From Mya arenaria (Eukaryota; Mollusca; Bivalvia; Myida; Myidae), in contig NC_069135.1 of NCBI RefSeq assembly GCF_026914265.1, positions 8,139,001-8,203,000 of the forward strand: a stretch of DNA of 64,000 nt, read 5' to 3'. This document shows, piece after piece, positions 1 through 13,590 of this stretch (positions are counted from its first letter, which is position 1; every line of letters begins with the position of its first letter). The translations under genes and the position numbers were made by a program. Below the pieces are notes generated by a model that saw nothing but the letters and a program-made list of their open reading frames with translations, made no database searches and had not been told where the DNA came from.

Positions 1-969
1 TGCACCTATGCAAGATGTGCATTTTGTACCTAAACAAGTTGTGCATACTGTACCTAGAAAAGTTGTGCATATTGTACTTAAGCAAGTTGTGGACACTGTA
101 CCTAGAAACGTTGTGCATATTGTACCTAGACAAGTTGTGGACACTGTCCAATACAAGTTGTGCATACTGCACCTAGACAAGTTGTGCATTTTGAACCTCG
201 GCAAGTTGTGCATACTGTACCTAGGCAAGTTATGTATACTGTACCTAGGCAAGTTGTGTATACTGTAACTCGGCAAGTTGTGCATACTGTACCTCGGCAA
301 GTTGTTCATACTGTACATGGGCAAGTTGTGCATACTGTACCTAGTCAAGTTGTGCATACTGTACCTAGTCAAGTTGTGCATACCGTACCTAAACAAGTTG
401 TGCATACTGTACCTAGGCAAGTTGTGTATACTGTACCTAGGTGAGTTGTGCATACTGTACCTTGGCAAGTTGTGCATACTGTACCTATGCAAGTTGTGTA
501 TATTGTACCTAGACAAGATGCGCATATTGTACCTAGACAAGTTGTGCATATTGTACCTAAGCAAGTTGTGGACACTGTACCTAGGCAAGTTGTGCATACT
601 GTACCCAGGCAAGTTGTGCATACTGTACCTCGGCAAGTTGTGCAAACTGTACCTGGGCAAGTTGTGCATACTGTACTTAGGCAAGTTGTGCATACTATAC
701 CTAGGCAAGTTGTGCATACTGTACCTGGGCCAGTTGTGCATACTGTACCTAGACAAGTTGTGCATACTGTACCTAGGCAAGTTGTGTATACTGTACCTGG
801 GCAAGTTGTGCATACTGTACTTAGGCTAGTTGGGCATACTGTACCTAGGCAAGTTGTGTATACTGTACCTAAGCAAGTTGTGCATACTGTACTTAGGATA
901 GTTGGGCATACTGTACCTAGGCTAGTTGGGCATATTGTACCTAGGCTAGTTGGGCATATTGTACCTAGG

Positions 970-3900
970 CTAGTTGTGCATACTGTACCTAGGCAAGTTG
1001 TGCATACTGTACCTAGGCAAGTTGTGCATATTGTACTTAAGCAAGTTGTGGACACTGTACCTAGGCAAGTTGTGCATACTGTACCTAGGCAAGTTGTACA
1101 TTTTGTACCTAGGCAAGTTGTGCATACTGTACCTAGACAAGTTCTGTATATTGTACCTAGACAAGATGTGCATATTGTATCTAGACAAGTTGTGCATATT
1201 TTACTGAAGCAAGTTGTGGGCACTGTACCTAGGAAAGTTGTGCATACAATACATCGGCAAATTGTGCATGTTGTACCTAGGAAAGTTGTGCATACTGTAC
1301 CTAGACAAGTTGTGCATTTTGTACCTAGGCAAGATGTGCATACTGTACCTAGGCAATTTGTGCATTTTGTACCAAAGCTAGTTGTGCATACTGTACCTAG
1401 GCTAGTTGTGCATTTTGTACCTAGGCTAGTTGTGCATACTCTACCTAGGCTAGTTGTGCATACTGTACCTAGGCTAGTTGTGCATACTGTACCTAGGCAA
1501 GTTGTGTATACTGTACCTCGGCAAGTTGTGCACACTGTAACTCGGCAAGTTGGACATACTGTACCTAGGCAAGTTGTGCATACTGTACTTAGGCAAGTTG
1601 TGCATTTTGTACCTAGGCTAGTTGTGCATACAGTACCTAGGCTAGTTGTGCATTATGTACCTAGGCTAGTTGTTCATACTGTACCTAGGCTAGTTGTGCA
1701 TACTGTACCTAGGCATGTTGTGCATTTTGTACCTAGGCAAGTTGTGCATACTGTACCTAGGCTAGTTGGGCATATTGTACCTAGGCTAGTTGGGCATACT
1801 GTACCTAAGATAGTTGGGCATATTGTACCTAGGCTAGTTGGGCATACTGTACCTAAGCTAGTTGGGCATATTGTACCTAGACTAGTTGGGCATATTGTAC
1901 CTAGGCTAGTTGGGCATACTGTACCTAGGCTAGTTGGGCATATTGTACCTAGGCTAGTTGGGCATATTGTACTTAGACTAGTTGGGCATACTGAACATAG
2001 GCTATTTGGGCATATTGTACCTACGCTAGTTGGGCATACTGTACTTAGGCTAGTTGGGCATACTGTACCTAGGCTAGTTGGGTATATTGTACCTTGGCTA
2101 GTTGGGCACACTGTACCTAGTCTAGTTGGATATATTGTACCTCGGCAAGTTGTGCACACTGTACCTAGGCAAGTTGTGCATACTGTACCTCGGCAAGTTG
2201 TGCACACTGTACCTAGGCTAGTTGTGCATATTGTACCTAGGCTAGTTGGGCATGTTGTACCTAGGCTAGTTGGGCATATTGTACCTAGACTAGTTGGGCA
2301 TATTTACCTAGGCTAGTTGGGCATACTGTACCTAGGCTAGTTGGGCATATTGTACCTAGGCTAGTTGGGCATATTGTACTTAGGCTAGTTGGGCATACTG
2401 TACCTAGGCTAGTTGGGCATATTGTACCTAGGCTAGTTGGGCATACTGTACTTAGGCTAGTTGGGCATACTGTACCTAGGCTAGTTCGGTATATTTTACC
2501 TAGGTTAGTTGGGCATACTGTACCTACGCTAGTTGGATATATTGTACCGAGGCTAGTTGGGCATACTCTACCAAGCCAAGTTGTGCATACTGTACCTAGG
2601 CAAGTTGTGCATACTGAACCTAGGCAAGTTGTGCAACTGTACCTAGGCAAGTTGTGAATACTGTACCTAGGCTAGTTGGGCATATTGTACCTAGGCTAGT
2701 TGGGCATATTGTACCTAGGCTAGTTTGGCATACTGTACCTAGGCTAGTTCGGTATATTGTACCTAGGTTAGTTGGGCATACTGTACCTACGCTAGTTGGA
2801 TATATTGTACCGAGGCAAGTTGAGCATACTGTACCAAGCCAAGTTGTACATACTGTACTTAGGCTAGTTGTGCATACTGTACCTAGGCAAGTTGTGCATA
2901 CTGTACCTAGGCAAGTTGTGCATATTGTACTTAAGCAAGTTGTGGACACTGTACCTAGGCAAGTTGTGCATACTGTACCTAGGCAAGTTGTACATTTTGT
3001 ACCTAGGCAAGTTGTGCATACTGTACCTAGACAAGTTCTGTATATTGTACCTAGACAAGATGTGCATATTGTATCTAGACAAGTTGTGCATATTTTACTG
3101 AAGCAAGTTGTGGGCACTGTACCTAGGCAAGTTGTGCATACAATACATCGGCAAATTGTGCATGTTGTACCTAGGAAAGTTGTGCATACTGTACCTAGAC
3201 AAGTTGTGCATTTTGTACCTAGGCAAGATGTGCATACTGTACCTAGGCAATTTGTGCATTTTGTACCAAAGCTAGTTGTGCATACTGTACCTAGGCTAGT
3301 TGTGCATTTTGTACCTAGGCTAGTTGTGCATACTCTACCTAGGCTAGTTGTGCATACTGTACCTAGGCTAGTTGTGCATACTGTACCTAGGCAAGTTGTG
3401 TATACTGTACCTCGGCAAGTTGTGCACACTGTAACTCGGCAAGTTGGACATACTGTACCTAGGCAAGTTGTGCATACTGTACTTAGGCAAGTTGTGCATT
3501 TTGTACCTAGGCTAGTTGTGCATACAGTACCTAGGCTAGTTGTGCATTATGTACCTAGGCTAGTTGTTCATACTGTACCTAGGCTAGTTGTGCATACTGT
3601 ACCTAGGCATGTTGTGCATTTTGTACCTAGGCAAGTTGTGCATACTGTACCTAGGCTAGTTGGGCATATTGTACCTAGGCTAGTTGGGCATACTGTACCT
3701 AAGATAGTTGGGCATATTGTACCTAGGCTAGTTGGGCATACTGTACCTAAGCTAGTTGGGCATATTGTACCTAGACTAGTTGGGCATATTGTACCTAGGC
3801 TAGTTGGGCATACTGTACCTAGGCTAGTTGGGCATATTGTACCTAGGCTAGTTGGGCATATTGTACTTAGACTAGTTGGGCATACTGAACATAGGCTATT

Positions 3901-4054
3901 TGGGCATATTGTACCTACGCTAGTTGGGCATACTGTACTTAGGCTAGTTGGGCATACTGTACCTAGGCTAGTTGGGTATATTGTACCTTGGCTAGTTGGG
4001 CACACTGTACCTAGTCTAGTTGGATATATTGTACCTCGGCAAGTTGTGCACACT
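970..4054. repeat. Higher-order duplication inside the 24-bp array, offset 1894 bp
   Basis: About 1.2 kb starting near 970 recurs from 2864 with the same order of variant units. Shared rare variants include 'gttctgtatattg', 'gcatattttactgaagc' and 'gcatacaatacatcggc'. The two copies differ at only a few positions (for example 'aggaaagttg' against 'aggcaagttg' near 1231 and 3125). The offset is 78 units plus 22 bp, so it includes an indel. This indicates a recent segmental duplication within the array. Confidence 0.85.
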
Positions 4055-5240
4055 GTACCTAGGCAAGTTGTGCATACTGTACCTCGGCAAGTTGTGCACA
4101 CTGTACCTAGGCAAGTTGTGCATACTGTACCTCGGCAAGTTGTGCACACTGTACCTCGGCAAGATGTGTATACTGTACCTAGGCAAGTTGTGCATACTGT
4201 ACCTAGGCAAGTTGTGTATACTGTACCTGGGCAAGTTTTGCACATTGTACTTAGGCTAGTTGGGCATACTGTACCTAGGCAAGTTGTGTATACTGTACTA
4301 GGCTAGTTGTGCATACTGTACTTAGGCTAGTTGGGCATACTGTACCTAGTCTAGTTGGGCTTACTGTACCTAGGCAAGTTTGACATACTGTACCTAGGAA
4401 GTATGGCATACTGTACCTAGGGTAGTTGGGCATACTGTACCTAGGCTAGTTGTGCATACTGTACTTAAGCTAGTTGGGCATACTGCACCTTGGCTAGTTG
4501 GGCATATTGTACCTAGACTAGTTGGGCATATTGTACCTAGGCTAGTTGTGCATATTGTACCTAGGCTAGTTGTGCATACTGTACCTAGGCTAGTTGTGCA
4601 TATTGTACCTAGGCTAGTTGGGCATGTTGTACCTAGGCTAGTTGGGCATATTGTACCTAGACTAGTTGGGCATATTTACCTAGGCTAGTTGGGCATACTG
4701 TACCTAGGCTAGTTGGGCATATTGTACCTAGGCTAGTTGGGCATATTGTACTTAGGCTAGTTGGGCATACTGTACCTAGGCTAGTTGGGCATATTTTACC
4801 TAGGCTAGTTGGGCATACTGTACTTAGGCTAGTTGGGCATACTGTACCTAGGCTAGTTCGGTATATTTTACCTAGGTTAGTTGGGCATACTGTACCTACG
4901 CTAGTTGGATATATTGTACCGAGGCTAGTTGGGCATACTCTACCAAGCCAAGTTGTGCATACTGTACCTAGGCAAGTTGTGCATACTGAACCTAGGCAAG
5001 TTGTGCAACTGTACCTAGGCAAGTTGTGAATACTGTACCTAGGCTAGTTGGGCATATTGTACCTAGGCTAGTTGGGCATATTGTACCTAGGCTAGTTTGG
5101 CATACTGTACCTAGGCTAGTTCGGTATATTGTACCTAGGTTAGTTGGGCATACTGTACCTACGCTAGTTGGATATATTGTACCGAGGCAAGTTGAGCATA
5201 CTGTACCAAGCCAAGTTGTACATACTGTACTTAGGCTAGT
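2200..5240. repeat. Second higher-order duplication in the 24-bp array, offset 2372 bp
   Basis: The stretch from about 2200 to 2860 recurs at about 4572-5240, including the short unit 'catatttacctagg' and the truncated unit 'gtgcaactgtacc'. For example, positions 2221 and 4593 start the same run. It is offset by 2372 bp and partly overlaps the other duplication, so several rounds of unequal exchange or conversion shaped the array. Confidence 0.8.
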
Positions 5241-5439
5241 TGTGCATACTGTACCTAGGCAAGTTGTGCATATTGTTCCTAGGCAAGTTGTGCAACTGTA
5301 CCTAGGCAAGTTGTGAATACTGTACCTAGGCAAGTTGTGCATACTGTACCTAGGAATGTTGTGCATATTGTACCTAGACAAGTTGTGGACACTGTACCTA
5401 GGCTAGTTGGGCAGTTTTGCATACTGTACCAAGACAAGT

Positions 5440-6780
5440 TGTGCACACTGTACATAATGAAGTTGTGTATACTGTACCTTGGCAAGTTGTGCACACTGTA
5501 CATAATGAATTTGTGTAAACTGTACCTAGGCTAGTTGTGCACACTGTACATAATGAAGTTGTGCATACTGTACCTAGACAAGTTGCACAAACTGTACCTA
5601 GGCAAGTTGTGCACACTGTACCTAGACAAACTGTGCATATTTTACCTAGGCAAATTGTGCACACTGTACATAATGAAGTTGTGTATACTGTACTTAGGCA
5701 AGTTATGCACACTGTACATAATGGAGTTGTGTATACTGTACCTAGGCAAGTTGCGCAAACTGTACCTAGGCAAGTTGTGCACACTGTACCTAGACAAGTT
5801 GTGCCTACTGTACCTAGGCAAATTGTGCACACTGTACATAATGAAGTTGTGTATACTGTACCTAGGCAAGTTGTGCACACTGTACATAATGAAGCTGTGT
5901 ATACTGTACCTAGGCAAGTTGTGCACACTTTACATAGTGGAGTTGTGTATACTGTACCTAGGCAAGTTGTGCACACTGTACATAATGGAGTTGTGCATAG
6001 TGTACCTCGGCAAGTTGTGCATACTCTACCTAGGCAAGTTGTGCATACTGTAACTAGGTAAGTTGTGCAAACGGTGCCAAGACAAGTTGTGCATACTGTA
6101 CCTAGACAAGTTGTGCATACTGTACCTAGACAAGTTGTGCATACTGTACCTAGGCAAGTTGTGCACACTGTACCTAGGCTAGTTGTGCACTCTGGACCTC
6201 GGCAAGTTGTGTACACTGTACCTCGGCGAGTTGTGCACACTGTACCTAGACAAGTTTTGCATTTTGTACCTCGGCAAGTTGTGCATACTGTACCTCGGCA
6301 AGTTGTGCACACTGTACCTAGAAAAGTTGTGCATTTTGTACCTCGGCAAGTTGTGCATACTGTACCTCGGCAAGTTGTGCACAATATACCTCGGCAAGTT
6401 GTGCACACTGTACCGAGGCTAGTTGTGCACTCTGGAGCTCGGCAATTTGTGTACACTGTACCTCGGCGAGTTGTGCACTCTGTACCTAGGCAAGTTGCGC
6501 AAACTGTACCTAGGCAAGTTGTGCACACTGTACCTAGACAAGTTGTGCCTACTGTCCCTAGGCAAATTGTGCACACTGTACATAATGAAGTTGTGTATAC
6601 TGTACCTAGGCAAGTTGTGCACACTGTACATAATGAAGCTGTGTATAATGTACCTAGGCAAGTTGTGCACACTGTACATAATGGAGTTGTGTATACTGTA
6701 CCTAGGCAAGTTGTGCACACTGTACATAATGGAGTTGTGCATAATGTACCTAGGCAAGTTGTGCATACTGTACTTAGGCT
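5440..6780. repeat. 48-bp dimeric sub-domain of the 24-bp array
   Basis: Here units alternate between a variant with 'cataatgaagttgtgtatac' and the standard 'ctaggcaagttgtgcacac', giving a 48-bp dimer repeated many times. Two stretches (about 5440-6000 and 6480-6760) share it, separated by standard 24-bp units. Confidence 0.75.
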
Positions 6781-7528
6781 AGTTGGGCATACTGTACCTA
6801 GGCTAGTTGGGCATATTGTACCTAGGCTAGTTGGGTAAACTGTACCAAGACAAGTTATGCATACTGTACCTAGACAAGTTGTGTATACTGTACCTAGGCA
6901 AGTTGTGCACACTGTACCTAGGCAGGTTGTTCTCACTGTACCTGGGCAAGTTGTGCATACTGTACCTAGGCAAGTTGTGCACACTGTACCTAGACAAGTT
7001 TTGCATGTTGTACCAAGGCAAGTTGTGCACAATGTACCATGGCAAGTTGTGCACACTGTACCTCGGCGAGTTGTGCACTCTGTACCTCGGCAAGTTGCGT
7101 ACACTGTACCTAGGCAAGTTGTGCATTTTGTACCTCGGCAAGTTGTGCACTCTGTTCCTAGGCTAGTTGGGCATACTGTACCTAGACAAGTTGTGTATAC
7201 TGTACCTAGGCAAGTTGTGCATTTTGTACCTAGGCAAGTTGTGCACTCTGTACCTAGGCTAGTTGGGCATACTGTACCTAGACAAGTTGTGTATACTGTA
7301 CCTAGGCTAGTTGGGCATACTGTACCTAGACAAGTTGTGTATATTGTACCTAGGCTAGTTGTGCATATTGTACCTTGGCTGGTTGTGTATATTGTACCTA
7401 GGCAAGTTGTGCATATTGTACCTAGACAAGTTGTGTATACTGTATCTAGACAAGTTGTGTATATTGTACCTTGGCTGGTTGTGCATATTGTACCTAGACA
7501 AGTTGTGTATACTGTACCTAAGATTTGA

Positions 7529-8122
7529 TGTCGCAGTTACATAGATAAAATGTTTTTTGTTTGTCAATATTCAAGGGCAGTAATGTCAGGTGCGTCCATG
7601 CTTCCCGGTTCATTGGTTTGAGTGATAAACGTCCTCGACTCGGTGAGTATTACCACTGTTTTCTATATGTTTCAACGATAATTTTTAGAAACGACCTTGT
7701 GCACCGAATGAAGAGCAATTGCTCGTTTACGAAAACGCTTGTTTTGGATCAAAACAATGTCTGTATTAAAATATCTCGTGAAAACAATGCACGTTCTTAC
7801 TAGGCTTCCCGACTCACTCAATGCATTTTTTGCTTCAAAACAACTATTTAATACCGTTCTCTTGCGTACAAACCCCACCCGATGCTTTGTTTTGGGCAAT
7901 AACAGTTATTGCTATTGATTTCCGAATGCAGACAGCCAATTTTGGAGTTAAATCGGCTCATTTACGAAAATGCTTGCTGGTTCATTCTGTACATTTTTAG
8001 AACCTAGGTTCATCCCAAATCTGGAAGATCTATGGCACATTAAAATAACGAATAAAAGGCGTCGATTTTTTTAAAATGCATGCATATGTTCTAAAGCACG
8101 TCAAAGAAAGGTAATTTTGTTC
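7529..8122. other. Unassigned sequence right of the 24-bp array
   Basis: No gene is recognisable. Short overlapping frames on both strands at 7561-7899 lack family features and flanking splice sites. The stretch separates the minisatellite from a foldback element. Confidence 0.4.
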
Positions 8123-8625
8123 AGGCAGTGTGTGTATACCTCGTGATAAATTACGTTATATATGCTACATTGGAAGGCAACTTTTTGCTTAAAATGAAGA
8201 CTTAAATCGAAGATAACTTTTCAATCACTGCACCATTTTAAATGAAACAAAGGGCAGTCTATGCCTCCTAAGGAGTCCCGTCTTCGTTGTTTTACCGGAG
8301 TTTGATAAGGTGATTAGTTTAATCAATCACTTCGACAAACCTGTTTCCAAACTAACGTTTTGACAGTGCTCTGTCAGACGGCCGTATTGTGATTTTTTTT
8401 TGTCAAAGTGTTTTAAGAAACTAAACTCTCAATCAAACACTGGTAAACGACCGAAGGCGGTGCTCCGTTAGCGGCGTAGACTGCGCTATATTTCATTTAA
8501 AATGGTGAATAAATAGGAACGTTATCTTTGTTTAAAATCTTCATACGAAGCAAAATTTTGTTTTCGGACGTAGCGTTTATGACAATATTTATGACGTGGT
8601 ATACACACTGACAGGGCTCTCTACT
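8123..8625. mobile_element. Foldback element with long inverted repeats (copy 1)
   Basis: The left arm from 'cagtgtgtgtatacc' (about 8126) through 'gcagtctatgcc' and 'cccgtcttcg' is matched in reverse complement by the right arm from 'cgaaggcggtgctcc' through 'gcgtagactgc' to 'ggtatacacactg' (about 8625). Arms are roughly 170 bp or more and imperfect. A second inner inverted pair, 'cacttcgacaaacctg' against 'tgtcaaagtgtttt', sits near the centre. There is no coding capacity. This fits a non-autonomous MITE/foldback DNA transposon. A second copy lies at 15660-17040. Confidence 0.75.
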
Positions 8626-9676
8626 TAAAGTAGAACTGTCATTATTTTTGGAGGTTATATTGTAAGTCGACACACGGTTATGTCTTTCTTTACATAAAAG
8701 AGTTTTAAGAGTCTTAAATTGTTGACTGTTTCCTGCAGGTTGTGTCCCTTTTTATTTCGATTGCCAAAGTAAACATATAGCACACTCTTTAAGGTAAACT
8801 CTCAGTTCCTTTTCATTGATATTTCCTACAAAGGTAGTTTTAAAAAAATCCACAATTTTAGCTTACATTATTACATTAGCAATTTTAAAGGGGCTGTACT
8901 CCGTATGATGAAATAGCGAAAAAGAGAGAAAATTGTCGAAACCTGATATAAACTTCGTATCGATTTGTACAATGCATTGAAACTTACTAACCGAAGTACC
9001 ACATAGTTCAAAATTAATTTATTTTTCGAAGTTTTTTTCGTATTTTTTTCAATTAAAAAAGATTACTAGGTATGTCTTCTTAGTGGAATTCATTCCCGTA
9101 ATGCGTGATTCGCTAGTCGATTTCATCACGTGATATAACACAATAGATAGTCAACCACTAAAGAAGCGACCAAACACTCTAGAAACAGGTATTTCACGTC
9201 TCTAAAGACGAAAAAACACATTAGAAACCCCAATTTGGACTCCTCAATTTTTTACTCATTTCCCTAAAAACCCCGGGCACCCTATTCCCCTACAGCTCGA
9301 AAACGGTTAAAGATATTTTTTATGCGTTTTTTATATAAAAGGGCGTAAAAAAACTGCCATAGCACTAACAGCCAACAATTTTCCAAAAAAAATAACCACG
9401 CCGGAAAAAAAGTCTTAAAGATAACTTTTTTGCACCCCCGGGGAAGGGAGTGGTAACATTTTTCTAAACCCATTTTTGACACTGAACACGAAAATCCACG
9501 AAAACCACGATAAATTTGAGAGGTCGAAACTGACCAGGGCGATAATGACCAGTCTAGCGCAATATAAACCACCTGGGATCTTTTCAGTGCGAAAATGACC
9601 ATTTTCAGCCCAATAATGACCAATAGACTCTAACCAAGTTAGGTATATAGCTCAAGTATTCCAACCGTTTAGGGTC
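8626..9676. other. Unassigned AT-rich sequence, dispersed-repeat character
   Basis: No convincing gene. A 113-codon frame on the minus strand at 9282-9623 has no recognisable domain. The stretch starting 'aaggggctgtactccg' near 8889 reads like a dispersed non-coding repeat, but this cannot be confirmed without a library search. Confidence 0.35.
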
Positions 9677-9677
9677 A

Positions 9678-9762
9678 GCCTTCGTAGCACAGTGGATACC
9701 ACACTGGACTGCAATTTTGGCGACACCGGTCCCAGCCCGGTCTCTGACTCGATTTCTTTTCT
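9678..9762 (+). mobile_element. tRNA-like SINE head fragment
   Basis: The sequence 'gccttcgtagcacagtgg' then 'atacc' resembles a tRNA 5' end with a pol III A box. An anticodon-like arm around 'ctggactgcaattttgg' (GCA-like, Cys type) and a degenerate B-box region 'ccggtcccagcccgg' follow. Pairing in the stems is poor, so this is more likely a SINE head or tRNA pseudogene than a functional tRNA. Confidence 0.4.
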
Positions 9763-12409
9763 ACATTAATGATATGAAAGAGTAAAACATTTCTTTAAAT
9801 ACTTGTCTTAAATTTCTTTACAGAAAAAAAATCTTTTTTGGTGCCAGTCAGGTGTATAGTGCCTTTAATATATAAAGAACCTCTATTTTTATTTTATCAT
9901 CAAGTACGCAGAGTTCATTTATTATGTCGTTTATATGGACTACCTTAAAACGTCTTGTTTTTGTCAATTTAGATTCATGTCTTGTCCTGTAGTGGCGGGT
10001 GGGGTATATTAAAATTAGACGACATTCAATCGACATAAATGGAGTGTTATGGCGACCACACGCCGTTTTTACGATGTTTATGACGGCGGAATTGGTCGCC
10101 TTGTTTTTGTTGTTTAGCGATTCGCTGATTTGTTTTTTGCTGTAGCTATTCGCACAACTCATTTTTTGCGACGCGCCGAGCATAACGCCCGTACAGTACC
10201 GAAAATCCCACACAAAAAAAACAGTAGGGTCGGCGGTATTTTCCAGGTAGGGTCGGGTGACCCAAACCATACAATGTATTTTTTAGGCCTAATTTTCTGT
10301 CAAAAAAAGTGATTTAGAAATTCAAGCCACTTAAATAATATATATATATTTAATTGTTTAAATTGATTACTTGGTTGTGACGGTAATGAATCGTGTGAGA
10401 ACCCCTTTACATTCACACGAATGCCCACCCTGAACTGTTCAGTGTGCAAAAATGTATGTAAAGGTACATAATATTTAAATCTAATTGAGGGATTATATAC
10501 ATTATATATTAAATGCCTCAGTTACAACCAACACTACATTTGCCGTTTGGAATACATTGCTAGTTTAGTTTATGTTCAATGTATAGCTAGCTTTGAAGTG
10601 AGAATGTTTGGCTTGCAGAAAAGCCTGCGTTTTTCCGTATTTTGTTCCACGTTAGTTTAAGTAGTTCCCCATTTGTTTTCACATACTAGTAACAATTTTT
10701 TAAAAGTTGTTGTAAATCCTTATGTCCTTTTAAGTTTCGCATATCATATTTTTTAATCATGAACTTGAGAGATATTCAAGTACGTTTTATGATCGACCAT
10801 TACGATATCCAGGTGCGACTGTAAGGCCACACCAAAATAATCTATTGTTCTATGGATTTTCAAGAAAAAAAATGAGCGAGCGAGCGAAATGTGTTTTTTT
10901 TTCCATTTCGAAGATATAACGAAGCATCGATGTTGATAAAACAAAAAATAAAAATCGCATTCTAAAAGCGAGCGAAAAGATGCATTTTTGTCATTTTCTT
11001 ACAAACTCGTCAGTTTAACAAGGAAACAGTTGTTCTTTACCACTGTCCGGTAAAATGCAGTGTCATTTACACAATATTCATTGAAACACAATTGCATATT
11101 TGGAAAATCAGGAACATAAATAACCATGAAAACGTTCACACCGACATTCGCTTTTCACTATTTACATCCTCAAAATCAAGCAAAACACTCAAGGATAAAT
11201 TAAACTGATATTGAATGTATCTAAAAATAACCTTTTTTAACAGGCCTAAATTTGTCGAAAGTAATAACAAGCTTAACTTCATGTGCAATTATCCATTTTG
11301 TATCCTTTTCCTCTTTCGATTTTGAAAGCTTGAAAACAGTTAATGCAGTCTATATTTAAGTCTCACAGATTCGGAGTTTGTATATCGCACTTCTTGATCT
11401 TTTTTCATGTATTAATATTCAATATGTCGTTTCAATTTTGATATGACAAATGGGATAAGCTATTGAGCGTATATCATCTGATCAAATAGAAGTATTGAAT
11501 ATAAATAATTGAATACAATGATACACATGATTGTTTAGGGGGGGGGGGGGGGAGGAGAGAGAAGTTATTGGCTTAACAACTAGAGCTCTCATTGAATGTG
11601 ATAAATACCCCCAAATGCCGCCCTGATAGGAAATGGTAGGGAAATATTTACAAATACAAGGGTCATGTATCACCTTTAGAATGACAATGTTGTGGAAGGG
11701 GTTATTATCTTTGTTTGTTCATTTTTGGATTGTCTTTTTACAAAAATGTCACGTAGCTACAATGAAGAAGCAGCTAGAACATTTATGCATATTGTATTCA
11801 TGAAACTTCATTAAATTCCACCCATTCTTAACTAATGCTACAATAAAAAGTAGCAAAGGCTATTGACTCTAAATTTAGCCAAGATCTAGTAAAGGTTCTT
11901 GAACACTTTATTTCCCCTTATCATGCTTAAACAAAGTATGCTGTTTTATTAAATAATAATAAAAATCCATTGAATAATTCAGACGTTATGCTACGGAAAA
12001 GAAAAAGTAACAAAGGGCAATTACTCTGTAATGATTGAATACAAAGTTATGGTTCTCACTCAATGCACTTCTTCTCATTGTTATTTACCATGAAGTTTCA
12101 CTAAGTACTTTGCAAGTTTTTATCCGGATAAAAATTTTGTCCTCAACAAAACACAACATAGGGCAACAACTCTGCAATGGAAACAATGGTTCTTGTACAC
12201 TGAACATCCTCTCATTGTTCTTTACCATTGTACGAGGTTAAATTAGATTCCATCTGGTAGTTTTCAAGATGTGCTTCAGATAAGACAAAGTAACGAATAG
12301 CAATAACTTTGTAATTAGCTAAAATAAAATTGTGGTTCCTGTACACTGCAGCTCTTTTCATTATGTTCTATCATTATATAAAGATTAATCAATAAGTTCA
12401 TCTAGAAGT
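9763..12409. other. Gene-less stretch with simple sequence
   Basis: No gene recognised. A poly-G run lies near 11538-11552. 'agggtcggcggtattttcc' near 10227 reads like part of a dispersed repeat. The sequence near 11990-12320 contains phrases such as 'aaagggcaa' and 'aactctg' that recur in the tandem-core elements elsewhere in the window, so it may be a decayed relative. Confidence 0.35.
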
Positions 12410-12985
12410 TTCCAAGCTATGCTCTGGACAAATAACTGGAAATGGTTGAATATCCGACTAGCGAATATACGAATAAAAGTAAATAAAAATAGTGTTTGTC
12501 GCAAAGATACATATGTGTACATGCATTAAGAAACATTTGGCGATTAATTTTTCCATATGTGACCTTTAAAACCATACATATAGACATAATCTGAATCCCC
12601 AACTACTGACTGGTTTGCAGTTGAACATTCGCGAATAATCGACTGGAAATGGTCGAATATCCGACTGGCGAATATACGAATAAAAGTAAATTAAAACAGT
12701 GTTTGTCGCAAAGATACATATGTGAACATGCATAAAGAAACATTTGGCGATTAATTTTCCCATATGTGACCTTTAAAACCATATATATAGACATAATCTG
12801 AATCCCCAACTACTGACTGGTTTGCAGTTGAACATTCGCGAATAACCGACTGGAAATGGTCGAATATCCGACTGGCGAATATACCAATAAAAGTGAATTA
12901 AAATAGTGTTTGTCGAATCCCCAACTGGCAACTAGCAGGTAGTTGAATATTCGAATCCCCAACTGGCAACTACCTTCCAACTTTA
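12410..12985. repeat. 207-bp tandem repeat, about 2.7 copies
   Basis: Units start at 'tggaaatgg' near 12437, 12644 and 12851, a spacing of 207 bp. Each contains 'tcgaatatccgactgg', 'acatatgtg' and 'gaatccccaactactgactg'. The third copy is truncated and ends in a short repetition of 'aatccccaactggcaacta'. Parallel short frames on the minus strand reflect the repetition only. Confidence 0.85.
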
Positions 12986-13590
12986 CCGTCATAATAAAAT
13001 TACCACCTTTTAACTTCGTTTGCCGTGGGTAAGGATATTATATTTTTTATTCTGTAGCATAACGTTGATTTCCTTGTCTCCCAACCTTTGTACTCATTTC
13101 GTAATACTGGTTTAAAGTGTTAATCGCACACACTTGTTGCCAAATCAACAAAGTGTGGCACTAAGGTACAAAGATTAGATAAGGTCTTCATGGAAACGGG
13201 ACTCCTGGTTAATAACAGATTACCTAGCCCCATCCAGCTCCTTCACTCATTTAAACAGCTTTTCGAGAGCTCTTGCCAGTGTAACGGTCCGCTGTAGGCG
13301 GATGTGCGTTCATAGTTTAACTTCCATCTCTAGTTTCAGTTTTGACTACTGTCATTTACAACAGCCAATACCATTATACTTTGCCTTCATTTCATATGTT
13401 CTCCTTTTTCAAAATGACATAAAAGGAATCCCATTTTTTTTTTAAATTATGACCAGACTTAAACACACATCTATATACATGTCTGTTGTCAATGTACAGC
13501 CATTGTGAATCGAATGTTAGTATTGATATTAAATATGCTGTAACCATGATCTAAGTGATTGTTCATCATTCCAATCTCTTATTAAACATT
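12986..13590. other. Gene-less stretch
   Basis: No coding or RNA features recognised. AT-rich, with several short pyrimidine runs. Confidence 0.35.

Larger units (their letters stand above)
1..7528. repeat. 24-bp minisatellite array, about 7.5 kb, open at left edge
   Basis: Tandem copies of a 24-bp unit, consensus caagttgtgcatactgtacc followed by tagg. A common variant has ctagttgggcatattgtacc. The array is already running at base 1 and ends at 7528, where 'tgtacctaag' gives way to unique sequence. Most units are exactly 24 bp; rare indels occur (for example near 2304, 2635 and 4300). Because 24 is divisible by three and only two of six frames contain the TAG of 'acctagg', four frames stay open for hundreds of codons on both strands (period-8 peptides such as QVVHTVPR or LGTVCTTC). 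I see no splice sites, start context or non-repetitive coding flank, so I call it a satellite and not a gene. Confidence 0.97.

Noticed and set aside
369..7104. Long open frames (up to 622 codons forward, 568 reverse) as genes for repetitive proteins
   Set aside because: They are open in four frames on both strands simply because the 24-bp unit is a multiple of three with one stop-containing frame per strand. No start context, splicing or non-repeat coding flank.
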